DNA of 64,000 bases from JAEUKH01 sp964447205 (GTDB taxonomy: Bacteria > Myxococcota_A > Polyangia > Polyangiales > Ga0077539). The notes under the pieces were generated by a model. It had not been told where the DNA came from. It searched no databases and saw only the letters and a list, made by a program, of their open reading frames with translations. The position numbers and the translations under genes were made by a program. Below, one piece after another: positions 47,695 to 56,737 of the stretch. Where the stretch lies: NCBI GenBank assembly GCA_964447205.1, contig CAYUSB010000038.1, positions 22,492 through 86,491 of the forward strand. Direction: 5' to 3'. Every line of letters starts with the position of its first letter. The first letter of the stretch is position 1.

Positions 47695-50301
47695 ATGAAA
47701 CGGCTGCACATCGAGCTCCTGATCGTCGGCATCGCCCTGCACGTGGGCCTCTTCCTGTGGATGCGGGCTCCGTCCGCACCCCCCGTCCCCGAGAGCCCCC
47801 CCAACTCCCTCCAGCCCTTCGACCGCGGGGCGGGGTCCACGCCGCCCGTGGAGGCCGCCCGCACGGAGCCCTCGTACCGCGGGGCCACCCTCTGCGGACG
47901 CAACGGGCTCGTGGGCCTGCCCCTGCGGCACACCCAGGTCGACGCCGAGGTCGTGGGGGTGATGTCGTCGGTGCGGGTGCAGCAGGTGTTCGTCAACGAC
48001 GGGAGCGAGGCCCTCGACGCCACCTACCGTTTTCCCCTGCCCGCAGGAGCCGCGGTGCACGCCATGACCCTCCAGGTCGGCCCGCGGCGCATCGTGGCCC
48101 AGATCCAACGCCGCGACGAGGCCCGCAGCACCTACGAGGCCGCCCGGAGCCACGGTCAGACCGCCGCCCTGCTCGAACAACAGCGCCCCAACCTGTTCTC
48201 GTGGGACGTGGCCAACATTCGGCCCGGGGACACCGTCACCGTGTCGCTGGAGTACGCCCAGGAGCTCGTCCCGACCGGCGGGCGATACCTCTGGGAGTTT
48301 CCGATGACCGTCGGCACACGGTACATCCCCGGCGGGCACGAAGACCCCGCCGTCAACGGCCCCACGGCCGAGCGCTCGGGCCGCGACGTGGCCGTCTCCC
48401 TCACCCTGCACGCGGGGGTCGTGATGCGCGGGATCCGCTCCGACACCCACGCCGTCGGCGTCACCCAGGACAGCCCCCGCGAGGCCCGGGTGGTTCTCTC
48501 TGCCCACGACACCATCCCCAACCGCGACCTGGTCGTCGGGTGGCAGCTCACGGGCGATCGACCCCAGGCCACCCTCCTCGCACGCGACGAGGCCATTGGG
48601 GGCGGACACTTCCTGCTGATGGTCCAGCCCCGGGCCGCCATGGACCTCTCCCACACCGCCCCGCGGGAGTACCTCTTCGTCGTCGACACCTCGGGCTCGA
48701 TGGGAGGAGCGCCCCTGCAGATGGCCCGCGGCGTGATGCAGCGCTGCCTCGGCGCGGTGCGGCCGGGCGACACGTTTCAGATCGTCCAGTTTGCGAGCGG
48801 GGCCTCGAGTTTTGCGCCCGCCCCCGTGGCCCCCAGCCCCGCCACTGTGGCCCGGGCCCTGGCCTGGGTCGACTCGATGCAGAGCGGAGGGGGCACCGAG
48901 TTTCTCCCCGCCCTGGAGCTGGCCTTCCGGCAGCCCCGCACCCCGGGTCATGCCCGGGTGGTGGTCTTCATGACCGACGGGTACATCGGCAATGAGGCCG
49001 AGGTCCTCGCGTGGCTGCACGCCCGCACGGACAAGGGCAACCTGTTTGCCCTCGGGATCGGGTCGTCGGTCAACCGCTACCTCCTCGAGGGGATGGCCCG
49101 CATCGGCCGCGGAAGGCCCTTCATGGTGCTCGACCCCGCGTCGGAGACCGAGGTGGTACGCGACCTCTTCGCGACCATCGCCCGCCCCGCCCTCACCGAC
49201 CTCACCCTGCACTGGGACGGGGTCGCGGTGTACGACACCACCCCCGAGCACCCGCCCGACCTCTTCGCCGACCGCCCCGTGGTCATCACGGGCCGCTACG
49301 CCCGGCCCGGACGCGGAACCCTCACCCTGCGCGGGATGCTCGCTGGAAGGCCGTACACCGAGACCCTCGCGGTCGACCTCCAGGGCTACGGCGGAGCCCC
49401 CACGCACCCGGCCCTGTCGTACCTGTGGGCCCGTCGGCGCATCGACGACCTCATGGACGCCTACACCTTCGCGCCCCCCGACCGCCGCAGCCCCCTCGCG
49501 GCCCAGGTCACCGAGCTCGCCCTCGCGTACCATCAGCTCAGCGACTTCACGAGCTTCGTGGCCGTCGACCCGCTCGAACGCGGGGCCCCCGCCGATCTCC
49601 GCGTCGTCGAGCCCACACTCGAGCCCGTCCAGACGCCTGGGGTGCAGCCGCACGCTGGCCTCTCCATGGTGCCCCTCCAGGCGCCCATGGCGCAGCCGTA
49701 CATCGCCCTCTCGCACGACCAGGTGGCCCCCGGCGACCCGGAGATCGCGGTGCGGGCCCCCGCGGGCACCCGGTCGGTCACGGCCCACCTGCCTGACGGC
49801 GAGACCCTGCCCCTCGTGTACGACCCGCGACGCGATCTGTGGGTAGCCAACTTCGTGGTGGCCCACGACACCCCCGACGGGGTCTACACGATCGGGGTGG
49901 ACTTCACCCTGCACGACGGGAGCACCTTCACGCGCAGGGCACGGTTCGAGGTCGACGCACGGCCTCCGGAGTTTGTCGCGACCACCGAGCCCATGGGGCT
50001 CCCGGGGGCGGAGATCGTGCTGCGGGTGGTTCCTGCGGCGAGGGCTCCGGCCCCGGCTGTGGACTGGACCGACGTGGGCAGCACGACCTTCGCCGCGCGG
50101 GTGGGGCACGAGGTCGAGCGGGTCGAGGTGTTGTTGCCCGACGGGACGGTCGAGGCCGCGACGGCCGACGCCGACGGGAGCTTCTCGCTGCGCTTCCGGG
50201 CCCCTACGGCGCACGGGCTCCACCGGCTCGACGTGGTCGCCCGCGACGCCGCTGGCAACGCCACCCGCCGGGTCGTGCCGTTCACCGTACGCGGCGAGTA
50301 G
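47695..50301 (+). CDS. VIT and von Willebrand factor A domain protein
   Basis: 868-aa envelope protein. It begins with a membrane/signal segment (LLIVGIALHVGLFLW). A VIT (vault/inter-alpha-trypsin) domain follows (FVNDGSEALDATYRFPLPAG, RDEARSTYEAARSHGQ). Then comes a VWA domain whose MIDAS is FVVDTSGSMGGAPLQMARGV, with TGGTEF-like SGGGTEFLPALELA and FMTDGYIGNE. A late region repeats 'HAGLSMVPLQAPMAQPYIAL'. After that come two Ig-like beta domains, the last with LDVVARDAAGNATRRVVPFT. This resembles proteins of the marine proteobacterial sortase-target type but lacks an LPXTG-like tail. Role: surface adhesion or protein complex formation. It is coupled to the propeller gene by 3-nt spacing. Confidence 0.9.
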   Translation: MKRLHIELLIVGIALHVGLFLWMRAPSAPPVPESPPNSLQPFDRGAGSTPPVEAARTEPSYRGATLCGRNGLVGLPLRHTQVDAEVVGVMSSVRVQQVFVNDGSEALDATYRFPLPAGAAVHAMTLQVGPRRIVAQIQRRDEARSTYEAARSHGQTAALLEQQRPNLFSWDVANIRPGDTVTVSLEYAQELVPTGGRYLWEFPMTVGTRYIPGGHEDPAVNGPTAERSGRDVAVSLTLHAGVVMRGIRSDTHAVGVTQDSPREARVVLSAHDTIPNRDLVVGWQLTGDRPQATLLARDEAIGGGHFLLMVQPRAAMDLSHTAPREYLFVVDTSGSMGGAPLQMARGVMQRCLGAVRPGDTFQIVQFASGASSFAPAPVAPSPATVARALAWVDSMQSGGGTEFLPALELAFRQPRTPGHARVVVFMTDGYIGNEAEVLAWLHARTDKGNLFALGIGSSVNRYLLEGMARIGRGRPFMVLDPASETEVVRDLFATIARPALTDLTLHWDGVAVYDTTPEHPPDLFADRPVVITGRYARPGRGTLTLRGMLAGRPYTETLAVDLQGYGGAPTHPALSYLWARRRIDDLMDAYTFAPPDRRSPLAAQVTELALAYHQLSDFTSFVAVDPLERGAPADLRVVEPTLEPVQTPGVQPHAGLSMVPLQAPMAQPYIALSHDQVAPGDPEIAVRAPAGTRSVTAHLPDGETLPLVYDPRRDLWVANFVVAHDTPDGVYTIGVDFTLHDGSTFTRRARFEVDARPPEFVATTEPMGLPGAEIVLRVVPAARAPAPAVDWTDVGSTTFAARVGHEVERVEVLLPDGTVEAATADADGSFSLRFRAPTAHGLHRLDVVARDAAGNATRRVVPFTVRGE

Positions 50302-50433
50302 GGCCGACACGGCCAACCCCGCGACGACGTTCGGTCGGACGGAATCGGCGGGGGGCCTCAAGCCCACGAGACGTTGGCTTCTCTCTCGGCATCGGCCCCC
50401 GACACCCGCGGGGACCTCGCACCGGGTACCTCA

Positions 50434-53127
50434 TCACCGTGTCCTGGCGCACCGGAAGCCGACGTCGGGATATCGGATGATGGAGCCGTTGGCGTTGCGC
50501 GACCCTGAACGCAGATACTCGACGGGGTAGGGGTACGACCCGCCGCGGAAAGCCTTGGAACCTGTTCCATGGACGAGGCACAGGGGGTCCGTTCGCGATG
50601 ACGTGCCCCAGCACCTCGGATCGCTGTATTGCTGGAACCAGTCGGCGGTCCACTCCGCGACGTTGCCTGCGAGGTCGAAGACCCCCGCGACGCCCGCGAA
50701 GTGTCCGACGCGCAGGGTTCGCGCGCCGTCCTCGACAGTGGTGCAGCCGCTCCAGTGCGCGCGGTCACACGCGGACGGCGCGGTGTCGCCCCAGGGGTAG
50801 AGGCGGCCTGGAGCGAGTCCCGGAGCAGCGCGGCCTCTCGCGACGAACTCCCACTCTGCGTCCGTCGGAAGCCGGCCTCCGTCCCACACGCAGAACTCCT
50901 GCGCCGCCCACCAGTCGATGCCGTTCATCGGATGCGCGTCGCGATTCGTCGAAGAGGGCGACCAGTTGAAGTGGAGGTTCACAGATCGCGTGTGGGGCTC
51001 CTCCGCGGCCGTTGGATTCAAGGAGATGATCTGGCCTCCGGGGTACACCACGGGCGCGCTCCGTACCGCTGCGATGTCTCGGGAGTGCACAGCCCAGAAG
51101 GCATTGAACCGTGCGACTGTCACCTCGTAGGCGTCGATCGCGAACGCTCCCACCGAGATCGATGACAGCCTCGGCGATCCGTAGTGCACACACGAGGGGT
51201 CGCCCGGCGCGATGACGCAATCAACGTCGCCACCCATGGAGAACGTGCCGCCCGCGACCTCGACGAGCCCGCATCCCGGAAGCGACGTCGCGCACGAACG
51301 CTGTGTCGCGATCGGCGGCAGCGGGGCGGGCCGAACACATCGAAAGCCAATGTTATAGTTCCTTGAGCCGGGCGCAAACGCCTCGCGTGTTGCGGCCCTG
51401 AAGCTCGCGGCATCGGAGTTGAACCACGACCCGCCACGAAACACGCGCGCGCCCGAGGTGCGGTCGCTGCACAGCGGATTGGTCGAAGGGCCGCCTCGCC
51501 AACATCCGCCGCCCCCGGTCGCATAAGGGCCCATCCAGTCCGCGTTCCATTCCCAAAGGTTCCCCGCCAGGTCGTGAATTCCATCCACGGCGCCGGAATC
51601 GAACGTGCCGACCGGGCAAGTCGACGGGCGCATCGTGCCGGAACCGCTCCAACAGACGCGCGCATCGTCGGGCGGAGCGACGCCCCAAGGATGGATGCGC
51701 CCTGAAGTTCCGCGCGCAGCGAACTCCCACTCTGCCTGCGTGGGCAAGCGACCGCCGTCCCACACGCAGAACGCCTGAGCCGTCGCCCAATTCACGCAGT
51801 TCATGGGGTGATTCTCGCGGTCAGTGCGAGGATAGTTCTGATACGAACTTACAGATCCGCAGCTGAACTCCGCTTCCGTGTTCACCGTTCCCTCGAACGG
51901 GAGAGGGCCGCCCGGGTACATTACCGGTCCGCTCGGCACGGGCCGCCCCGCGGCCACCCAACGCCGAAAGCGCGCCACTGTCACTTCATATGCATCGATG
52001 GCAAATGTCCGCACCGTCGTCCCCGGCTGCACGGGCGACGCATCGACGGCGGGTGACCCCTCGCCCATCGTGAAGGTACCACCCGGTACGATCACCTCCC
52101 CGCACCCGGCGACACCAGCGGCACAGCTTCGCTGGCGGTTGATTGTACAAACGCCCAGGATACACAACGTCCCTGTCCCACACGATCGACCACACGCGCC
52201 GCAATGGTTCGAGCTCGATGACGTATCGACGCACGCCCCCGCACACAACGTGAGCGCCGTCGGACACGCGTCCGGAGACCCCAGGTCCGTCGCCACGTCC
52301 GTCGCGGGCGGCACATCGGGGACGTCAGCCGGATCGGGCGTGTCCATCGTCGGCATGTCGGGCGGTTCGGACACGTCCGTTGGGGGCACATCGAGGGTGT
52401 CGGTGGCGTGGACATCGTGGGTCGCGACGTCGTGTGCGTCCTCGCCTACGGTCGCGTCCTGTACGGCATCTTCTGCGGACGCATCGGCGGCATCGGACGT
52501 GGTGGCGTCCAGGCCTGGGACGTCGTCGAAGGGGGCCCCGCTGTCGTGTCGGTCGATCGTCGCCACATCGGGCCGGTCGTCCTGCGCAGCGTCCACACCG
52601 AGATCGAGAGACACGGCGGCGTCCCCGGGGGAGAGCGATGGCCTCGGGTCGTCGCGAGGCACGATCTGCTCGGGAGGGACACACTCACCAAGGCGGCAGG
52701 TGAGCGTCGCGTCGCACGGCATGCGGGTCACACACAACGCGGAGAGGGTCATGTGGAGGTAGCGGGTGCGCTCGCGCTGGAAGCGCACCACGGCCTGCTG
52801 CGTAAGCGGCTGGCCCCCCACGTCACCCACCACGCGCACTGTGAGGGGGCGGGTGTCGTCGGGGTCGCGCGCCACCAGGGTCACCTCGCCCGGAAGCGGG
52901 AAGCGCATGTCGGTGAGGGCGAAGGTGTTGTCGTACAGCGGCGCGCTCGCGCCCTCGCGCTGCGCCGTCACGTGCACCGAGCGCAGCGTCGTACCCGGCG
53001 TCAGGTCGGAGCTCACCACAACCACCAGCTCAGTCTGCGGCACGGGCGCGCACCCCGCGGAGAGGAGGACTACGCTCACGCCGAGTCGAGGCAGCCAGCA
53101 GGCCATCTGCGCGCGCGTGTTGCTCAT
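50434..53127 (-). CDS. Lipoprotein with two SUMF1/FGE-type domains lacking catalytic cysteines
   Basis: 897-aa lipoprotein: signal ending in VVLLSAGC (Cys26). The first 150 residues are beta-rich. An Asp/Ala/Thr-Pro low-complexity linker runs from about 165 to 285, then a Cys-rich EGF-like patch (CAGACVDTSSSSNHCGACG). Two tandem formylglycine-generating-enzyme (SUMF1) domains follow, each with VPGGTFTMG or VAGGTFSMG, IDAYEVTVARF, HPMNCVNW/HPMNGIDW, GGRLPTQAEWEFAARG/GGRLPTDAEWEFVARG and FRGGSW/FRGGSY...GFRC. The catalytic Cys pair of FGE near the FRGGS motif is absent in both (FRGGSWFNSDAASF and FRGGSYPYPVEYL). So they are likely binding domains. The gene overlaps the kinase gene by 4 nt (ATGA). 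Confidence 0.93.
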   Translation of the reverse strand: MSNTRAQMACWLPRLGVSVVLLSAGCAPVPQTELVVVVSSDLTPGTTLRSVHVTAQREGASAPLYDNTFALTDMRFPLPGEVTLVARDPDDTRPLTVRVVGDVGGQPLTQQAVVRFQRERTRYLHMTLSALCVTRMPCDATLTCRLGECVPPEQIVPRDDPRPSLSPGDAAVSLDLGVDAAQDDRPDVATIDRHDSGAPFDDVPGLDATTSDAADASAEDAVQDATVGEDAHDVATHDVHATDTLDVPPTDVSEPPDMPTMDTPDPADVPDVPPATDVATDLGSPDACPTALTLCAGACVDTSSSSNHCGACGRSCGTGTLCILGVCTINRQRSCAAGVAGCGEVIVPGGTFTMGEGSPAVDASPVQPGTTVRTFAIDAYEVTVARFRRWVAAGRPVPSGPVMYPGGPLPFEGTVNTEAEFSCGSVSSYQNYPRTDRENHPMNCVNWATAQAFCVWDGGRLPTQAEWEFAARGTSGRIHPWGVAPPDDARVCWSGSGTMRPSTCPVGTFDSGAVDGIHDLAGNLWEWNADWMGPYATGGGGCWRGGPSTNPLCSDRTSGARVFRGGSWFNSDAASFRAATREAFAPGSRNYNIGFRCVRPAPLPPIATQRSCATSLPGCGLVEVAGGTFSMGGDVDCVIAPGDPSCVHYGSPRLSSISVGAFAIDAYEVTVARFNAFWAVHSRDIAAVRSAPVVYPGGQIISLNPTAAEEPHTRSVNLHFNWSPSSTNRDAHPMNGIDWWAAQEFCVWDGGRLPTDAEWEFVARGRAAPGLAPGRLYPWGDTAPSACDRAHWSGCTTVEDGARTLRVGHFAGVAGVFDLAGNVAEWTADWFQQYSDPRCWGTSSRTDPLCLVHGTGSKAFRGGSYPYPVEYLRSGSRNANGSIIRYPDVGFRCARTR

Positions 53128-54638
53128 GGACCGACAGGGTCGAGCGCGCTGCTGCTACGGCGCCGCCGAGAGTTATGGTGGCGGCCGCGACGGGGAGCCG
53201 GATCCGCTTCGGCGGTTGCGGGCGTGTCCGCGGCGGCCGTGTTGGCCTCGGGATCCGGGGGCGCAGGCGCTGCCAGTGCGGGAGCCGCGGGCGCTGCGGC
53301 GGCGGGTGCGAGGGCCGCAGGCGTCGGCGCTGCGGGTGCAGGGGCCGCGGGCGCTGCCGCAGCGGGAGCCGCAGGAGCAGCCGGGGCCAGCGCTGCCGGT
53401 GCAGGAGCCGCGGAGCCGGGGCTGCCGCCGCTCAGGGCGCGCAGCAGCGCGGCTGAGCCCAACAGCACCACGGCGACCGCCGCGACGACGAGGAGGCCCT
53501 TGCGGCGTGCCGGAGGCCCCTCGGGCATTGACGACGCCGACGGGCGCTGCCAGGTGTTCTGGGTGGGCTCCTTGGCGGGCTGGGTGGGGGCGCTGGAATC
53601 GACGGGGCGGCTCGACCGCGGAGCGCTTCCGCCTGCCTGGGTGGGAAGGCTGCCGATCTTCTCTGCGCCGTCGCCGAACTCAGCGGGCGACTCCGTGTCC
53701 GCCGGCGGCCTGTGATCGATCGACCGGGAGAAGCGTACCGCCAGCGAAGTCATGCGCCCAGGGTCTTGAAAGGCGGGGCAGGCCAGCACGTCGTCGAGCA
53801 TCGCGCGCATCGTGGGGTAACGGCGGTCAAGGTCGGGCTCCATCGCGCGGGCCACGATGGCGGCGACCTCGGGCGGGGCGTCGGGCAGGGCGTCGAGGAG
53901 CTGGGGGGGACGCTCGGTCAAGAGCTTGACGATAATGAGGTTGGCGGAGGGCGCATCGTAGGCCACCGAGCCAGTGAGCAGCTCGTAGAGCACCGCGCCG
54001 ATGGCCCAGACGTCGGAGCGCGCGTCGACCACACGGTCGCCCCGGGCCTGCTCGGGCGACATGTAGTACGGGGTGCCCATGATGGTGCCCGTCGTGGTCT
54101 TGCGAGCGTTGGCGTCTTCGCCCAACACCTTGGCCAGCCCGAAGTCGATGAGCTTCGGCGTGAGATCGGGCGCCGAGCCCAGCAGGAAGATGTTCTCCGG
54201 TTTGATGTCGCGGTGGATGATGCCCCGAGCGTGGGCCACGGCGAGGGCGCTCATCACCGGCACGAGAATCTCCGCGGCCTCGAAGCACGACAGCCTCTCC
54301 TTCTTCGCGAGGTAGTGGTAGAGGTCTTCGCCCCGGAGAAACTCCTGCACGATGAAGACGGCCCCGGTGCGGGCGTCTTTGCCCATGTCGAGCACGTCGA
54401 CGATGTTGGGGTGCTGCAACCGCGTGGCGGATTGGGCTTCGCCCTGAAACCGCGCCACAGCCTTGTTGTCGCCGGAGAGGGCGGGGAGTAGCACCTTGAT
54501 GGCGACGCGACGTTTGGTCCAGGTGTTCTCCGACTCGTACACGGCGCCCATGCCGCCCTGGCCGAGCAGGCGGATCACACGATACCGCTCGCCGATGGTG
54601 TCGCCGAGCTGAAACAGCTCACTCTCTTCGTCCTGCAT
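53124..54638 (-). CDS. Membrane Ser/Thr protein kinase (PknB-like)
   Basis: 504-aa Hanks-type kinase. Kinase domain residues 18-285: LLGQGGMGAVYESENTWTKR (Gly loop), VAIKVLLPAL (Lys), HRDIKPENIF, IDFGLAK (DFG), GTPYYMSPEQARG and DVWAIGAVLYELLTG. A Ser/Pro-rich juxtamembrane region and one transmembrane helix (KGLLVVAAVAVVLLGSAALL, about 380) follow. The extracytoplasmic part is a low-complexity Ala/Pro repeat ending in a basic, Arg/Ser-rich tail. It has no PASTA domains. The ATG at 54638 lies 23 nt after the PEGA gene; the stop overlaps the SUMF1 gene start. The neighbours suggest an envelope signalling operon with the FHA protein as a phosphothreonine reader. Confidence 0.96.
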   Translation of the reverse strand: MQDEESELFQLGDTIGERYRVIRLLGQGGMGAVYESENTWTKRRVAIKVLLPALSGDNKAVARFQGEAQSATRLQHPNIVDVLDMGKDARTGAVFIVQEFLRGEDLYHYLAKKERLSCFEAAEILVPVMSALAVAHARGIIHRDIKPENIFLLGSAPDLTPKLIDFGLAKVLGEDANARKTTTGTIMGTPYYMSPEQARGDRVVDARSDVWAIGAVLYELLTGSVAYDAPSANLIIVKLLTERPPQLLDALPDAPPEVAAIVARAMEPDLDRRYPTMRAMLDDVLACPAFQDPGRMTSLAVRFSRSIDHRPPADTESPAEFGDGAEKIGSLPTQAGGSAPRSSRPVDSSAPTQPAKEPTQNTWQRPSASSMPEGPPARRKGLLVVAAVAVVLLGSAALLRALSGGSPGSAAPAPAALAPAAPAAPAAAAPAAPAPAAPTPAALAPAAAAPAAPALAAPAPPDPEANTAAADTPATAEADPAPRRGRHHNSRRRRSSSALDPVGP

Positions 54639-54661
54639 GGCTGGGATCTCTCGGCGGACGC

Positions 54662-55660
54662 CTAGGGTTCTCTCACGGTGGCCCAGTTGCCCTGGGTGGG
54701 GTCGGCCTCGCCGCGCGTGGCGATGAGGATTCCCAGCACTACCGCCGTCGCGACCATGGCGCCACCCGCCACGGTCACGGGCAGAACCCATCCCGCCCGC
54801 TGCCGGGCCGTGAGCACTGCGGACAGGCGCTGCGACGACCCGGGCGCGACCGTGACGGTCCGGCTCCACGGGGCGTACCCCGCGGCATTCGCCACGACCC
54901 GATGCTCGCCGGGCTCAAGAGGAACCGTCACCTGCCCGCTGCCGTGGGAGACACCGTCGATCGAGATGCTGGCGGTCGGCACGCTTGGCTCGACGGTGAC
55001 CGTCGCGCGGGCGGGCGCGGCCTCGGGCGCGGGTACCTGCGGCGGGGTGACCGGGACGGGTGGTGTCGCAGGCAGCGCGCTGACGGTCAGGGGCTGCAGG
55101 TGCATCTCCAGCATCATGGTCATGCCGGCCTGGGGCGTAATCTCGCGGCGCGCGGCCTGGTGGTTGGGCGCCTCGATGTCGAGCACGTGGGTGCCAGGGT
55201 CGACACGGATCTCGTCGCCCGCCCGAAGCGCCTCGCGTCCGTCGACCCGCACGACGGCGTCGGCGGGTGTGATCGCCAGACGCAACCGGGCCACGGAGCG
55301 CAGCAGGGTCGGCAGCTCGTCGCGGATGGCGCGCAGCCGGGCTTCGGGCGCGTCGGCCTCGGGCGTCGCGAGGTAGCGCTCAAACGCCGTCACCGCCGCC
55401 GCGATGCGCCCCGCACCTCGATAGGCCAGCGCCAGGTCGAACCACACGGTCGGCGTCGGGTCGAGCCGCACCGCCTCCTCCAGCAACGGCATCGCCTCGA
55501 CGAAACGTTGACGGCGCAGCAGAGACACGCCCTCGGTGAACGCGGTCTGGGCTTGAGGGTTTGTCGGTGTCTGCGCGTGCGCCGTGCCCGGGGTCACCCC
55601 CAGGGTAAACAACAGCAACCCCAAGGCCGCCCCACACCTCCAACAGCCCACCAGATGCAC
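54662..55660 (-). CDS. TPR-PEGA domain envelope protein
   Basis: About 332 aa from GTG 55660. The signal peptide is CGAALGLLLFTLGVTPGTAHA. TPR-like helices follow (TAFTEGVSLLRRQRFVEAMP, DLALAYRGAGRIAAAVTAFE). A first PEGA-like unit follows (DAVVRVDGREALRAGDEIRV), then a second PEGA unit (PTASISIDGVSHGSGQVTVP, LEPGEHRVVANAAGY). Near the C-terminus lies one transmembrane helix (VLPVTVAGGAMVATAVVLGI). PEGA domains are common in myxobacterial envelope proteins. The start is not certain: a longer frame to 55723 lacks a good initiation site. It is the second gene of the FHA-PEGA-kinase-SUMF1 operon. Confidence 0.86.
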   Translation of the reverse strand: MHLVGCWRCGAALGLLLFTLGVTPGTAHAQTPTNPQAQTAFTEGVSLLRRQRFVEAMPLLEEAVRLDPTPTVWFDLALAYRGAGRIAAAVTAFERYLATPEADAPEARLRAIRDELPTLLRSVARLRLAITPADAVVRVDGREALRAGDEIRVDPGTHVLDIEAPNHQAARREITPQAGMTMMLEMHLQPLTVSALPATPPVPVTPPQVPAPEAAPARATVTVEPSVPTASISIDGVSHGSGQVTVPLEPGEHRVVANAAGYAPWSRTVTVAPGSSQRLSAVLTARQRAGWVLPVTVAGGAMVATAVVLGILIATRGEADPTQGNWATVREP

Positions 55661-55733
55661 GCGCCGAGTACACACTCTGGAGTACACGCTGTCAAGCGAG
55701 GCGCCGGGGTGCGGGGCGGGCACGGGCGCCCTG

Positions 55734-56585
55734 TCACTCCGTCACGAACTTGAACGTGTTGCTCCCCACGGTGATGACGTCTCCAGAGAACAGGTCGGCC
55801 GACTTCGCCTTCTCGCCGTTGACCCGCATCGCGGGGAAGATCATCGCGCTCTCGGCGCTGTAACGCTGGCCGTTCCACGCGATGGAGATGCTGCCGAAGG
55901 CGAAGCCGCGCAGGCCCGTCGTGGCGTCCCCGGAGCGCTCCAACACCACGCTCTTGTCTTCCGCAAGATCGACCCGCCCAGCCTCTCCTCCCTGACCGTC
56001 GAGCCGCTCCAGACGGCTGCGGTTGGCCGTCCGGATCGCGCGCATCATCTTCTTCGCCGACTCCGGCGTCACGGCTGCGGTCTGAAGCCGCGGCGCCTTC
56101 GAATCGCTCTTGGACGGCGTCCGCTTCGCCTCGCCCGCATAGGGGTCGACGTCGACAAACTCCTTCCCGTTGCAGCGCGGGCACGTCGGGTTGGCCCGCA
56201 GCTTGGACACCAGCCCCTCCCAATCACAGCCCGTGCACCGGCTCCGCTGGAAGGCCGCATCGGCGTTGACGTACCTGTCCGCCTCGGTGGCGTTCTCCGA
56301 GAAGATCATGACGAAGGCCCCACCCACCAGGATCTCGTCGCCCTCGGACAGGACGACCTTCTCAGGGGTGAGGCGACCGTTGACCACGACGGGGTTGGTC
56401 TCCGACAGGCAGCGTACACCCCAGCGGCCGTCCAAGCCGCGGACCACCTCCGCGTGGCTCCGCGAGACTGTCTCGTCCGGGAGCACGATGTCGTTGTCAT
56501 CGTCGCGGCCGATGCGCAGGGGGCTCTTGTCGCTGCTCACCTTGTGCGGGGGGCGGCCCAGGGTTTGGATGACGAAGGTCGGCAT
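55734..56585 (-). CDS. FHA-domain protein with zinc ribbon and second FHA-like segment
   Basis: 283-aa cytoplasmic protein. Residues 1-95 form an FHA domain: LRIGRDDDNDIVLPDETVSR, SHAEV, NPVVVNGRL and LSEGDEILVGG, with the Arg, Ser and Asn that hold phosphothreonine. A four-Cys ribbon follows: RCTGCDWEGL...CPRCNGKEFV (two CxxC). The C-terminal 100 residues include a second, degenerate FHA-like unit (MRVNGEKAKSADLFSGDVI, TVGSNTFKFVTE). It likely reads phosphorylation by the kinase in the same operon. The ATG at 56585 (MPTFVIQTLG) is clear; it is the first gene of the operon. Confidence 0.92.
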   Translation of the reverse strand: MPTFVIQTLGRPPHKVSSDKSPLRIGRDDDNDIVLPDETVSRSHAEVVRGLDGRWGVRCLSETNPVVVNGRLTPEKVVLSEGDEILVGGAFVMIFSENATEADRYVNADAAFQRSRCTGCDWEGLVSKLRANPTCPRCNGKEFVDVDPYAGEAKRTPSKSDSKAPRLQTAAVTPESAKKMMRAIRTANRSRLERLDGQGGEAGRVDLAEDKSVVLERSGDATTGLRGFAFGSISIAWNGQRYSAESAMIFPAMRVNGEKAKSADLFSGDVITVGSNTFKFVTE

Positions 56586-56720
56586 GGGGAACAATCTCCG
56601 AGGTGCGGGTGGCGTGGACGCGTACCGCACCCGTCGAAGCCCCCCGTGACATCTCGCGCCATTCCCAGCACGCTCTCGATCAGATGTCAACGCGACTGCC
56701 CCGCCCCGGGGCCCCTGCGG

Positions 56721-56726
56721 TATCCT
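56721..56726 (+). promoter_or_regulatory. TATCCT -10-like box
   Basis: CTGCGGTATCCTCCG ends 11 nt before the ATG at 56738. It is nearly identical to the CTGCGGTACCCTC before the ferritin-like gene. Confidence 0.55.
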
Positions 56727-56737
56727 CCGCGGTCCCA

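Noticed and set aside
43114..50367. A 7.2-kb stop-free frame on the minus strand
   Set aside because: It runs antisense to six real genes (VOC relic, carbonic anhydrase, lipoprotein, Sel1, propeller, VIT-VWA). Composition is that of a shadow frame.
50434..53127. Formylglycine-generating enzyme (sulfatase activator)
   Set aside because: Fold markers match, but both domains lack the catalytic Cys pair and no sulfatase gene is nearby.
53230..53410. Repetitive GC-rich stretch resembling a minisatellite
   Set aside because: It codes the Ala/Pro-rich outer part of the Ser/Thr kinase; the repetition follows from the protein composition.
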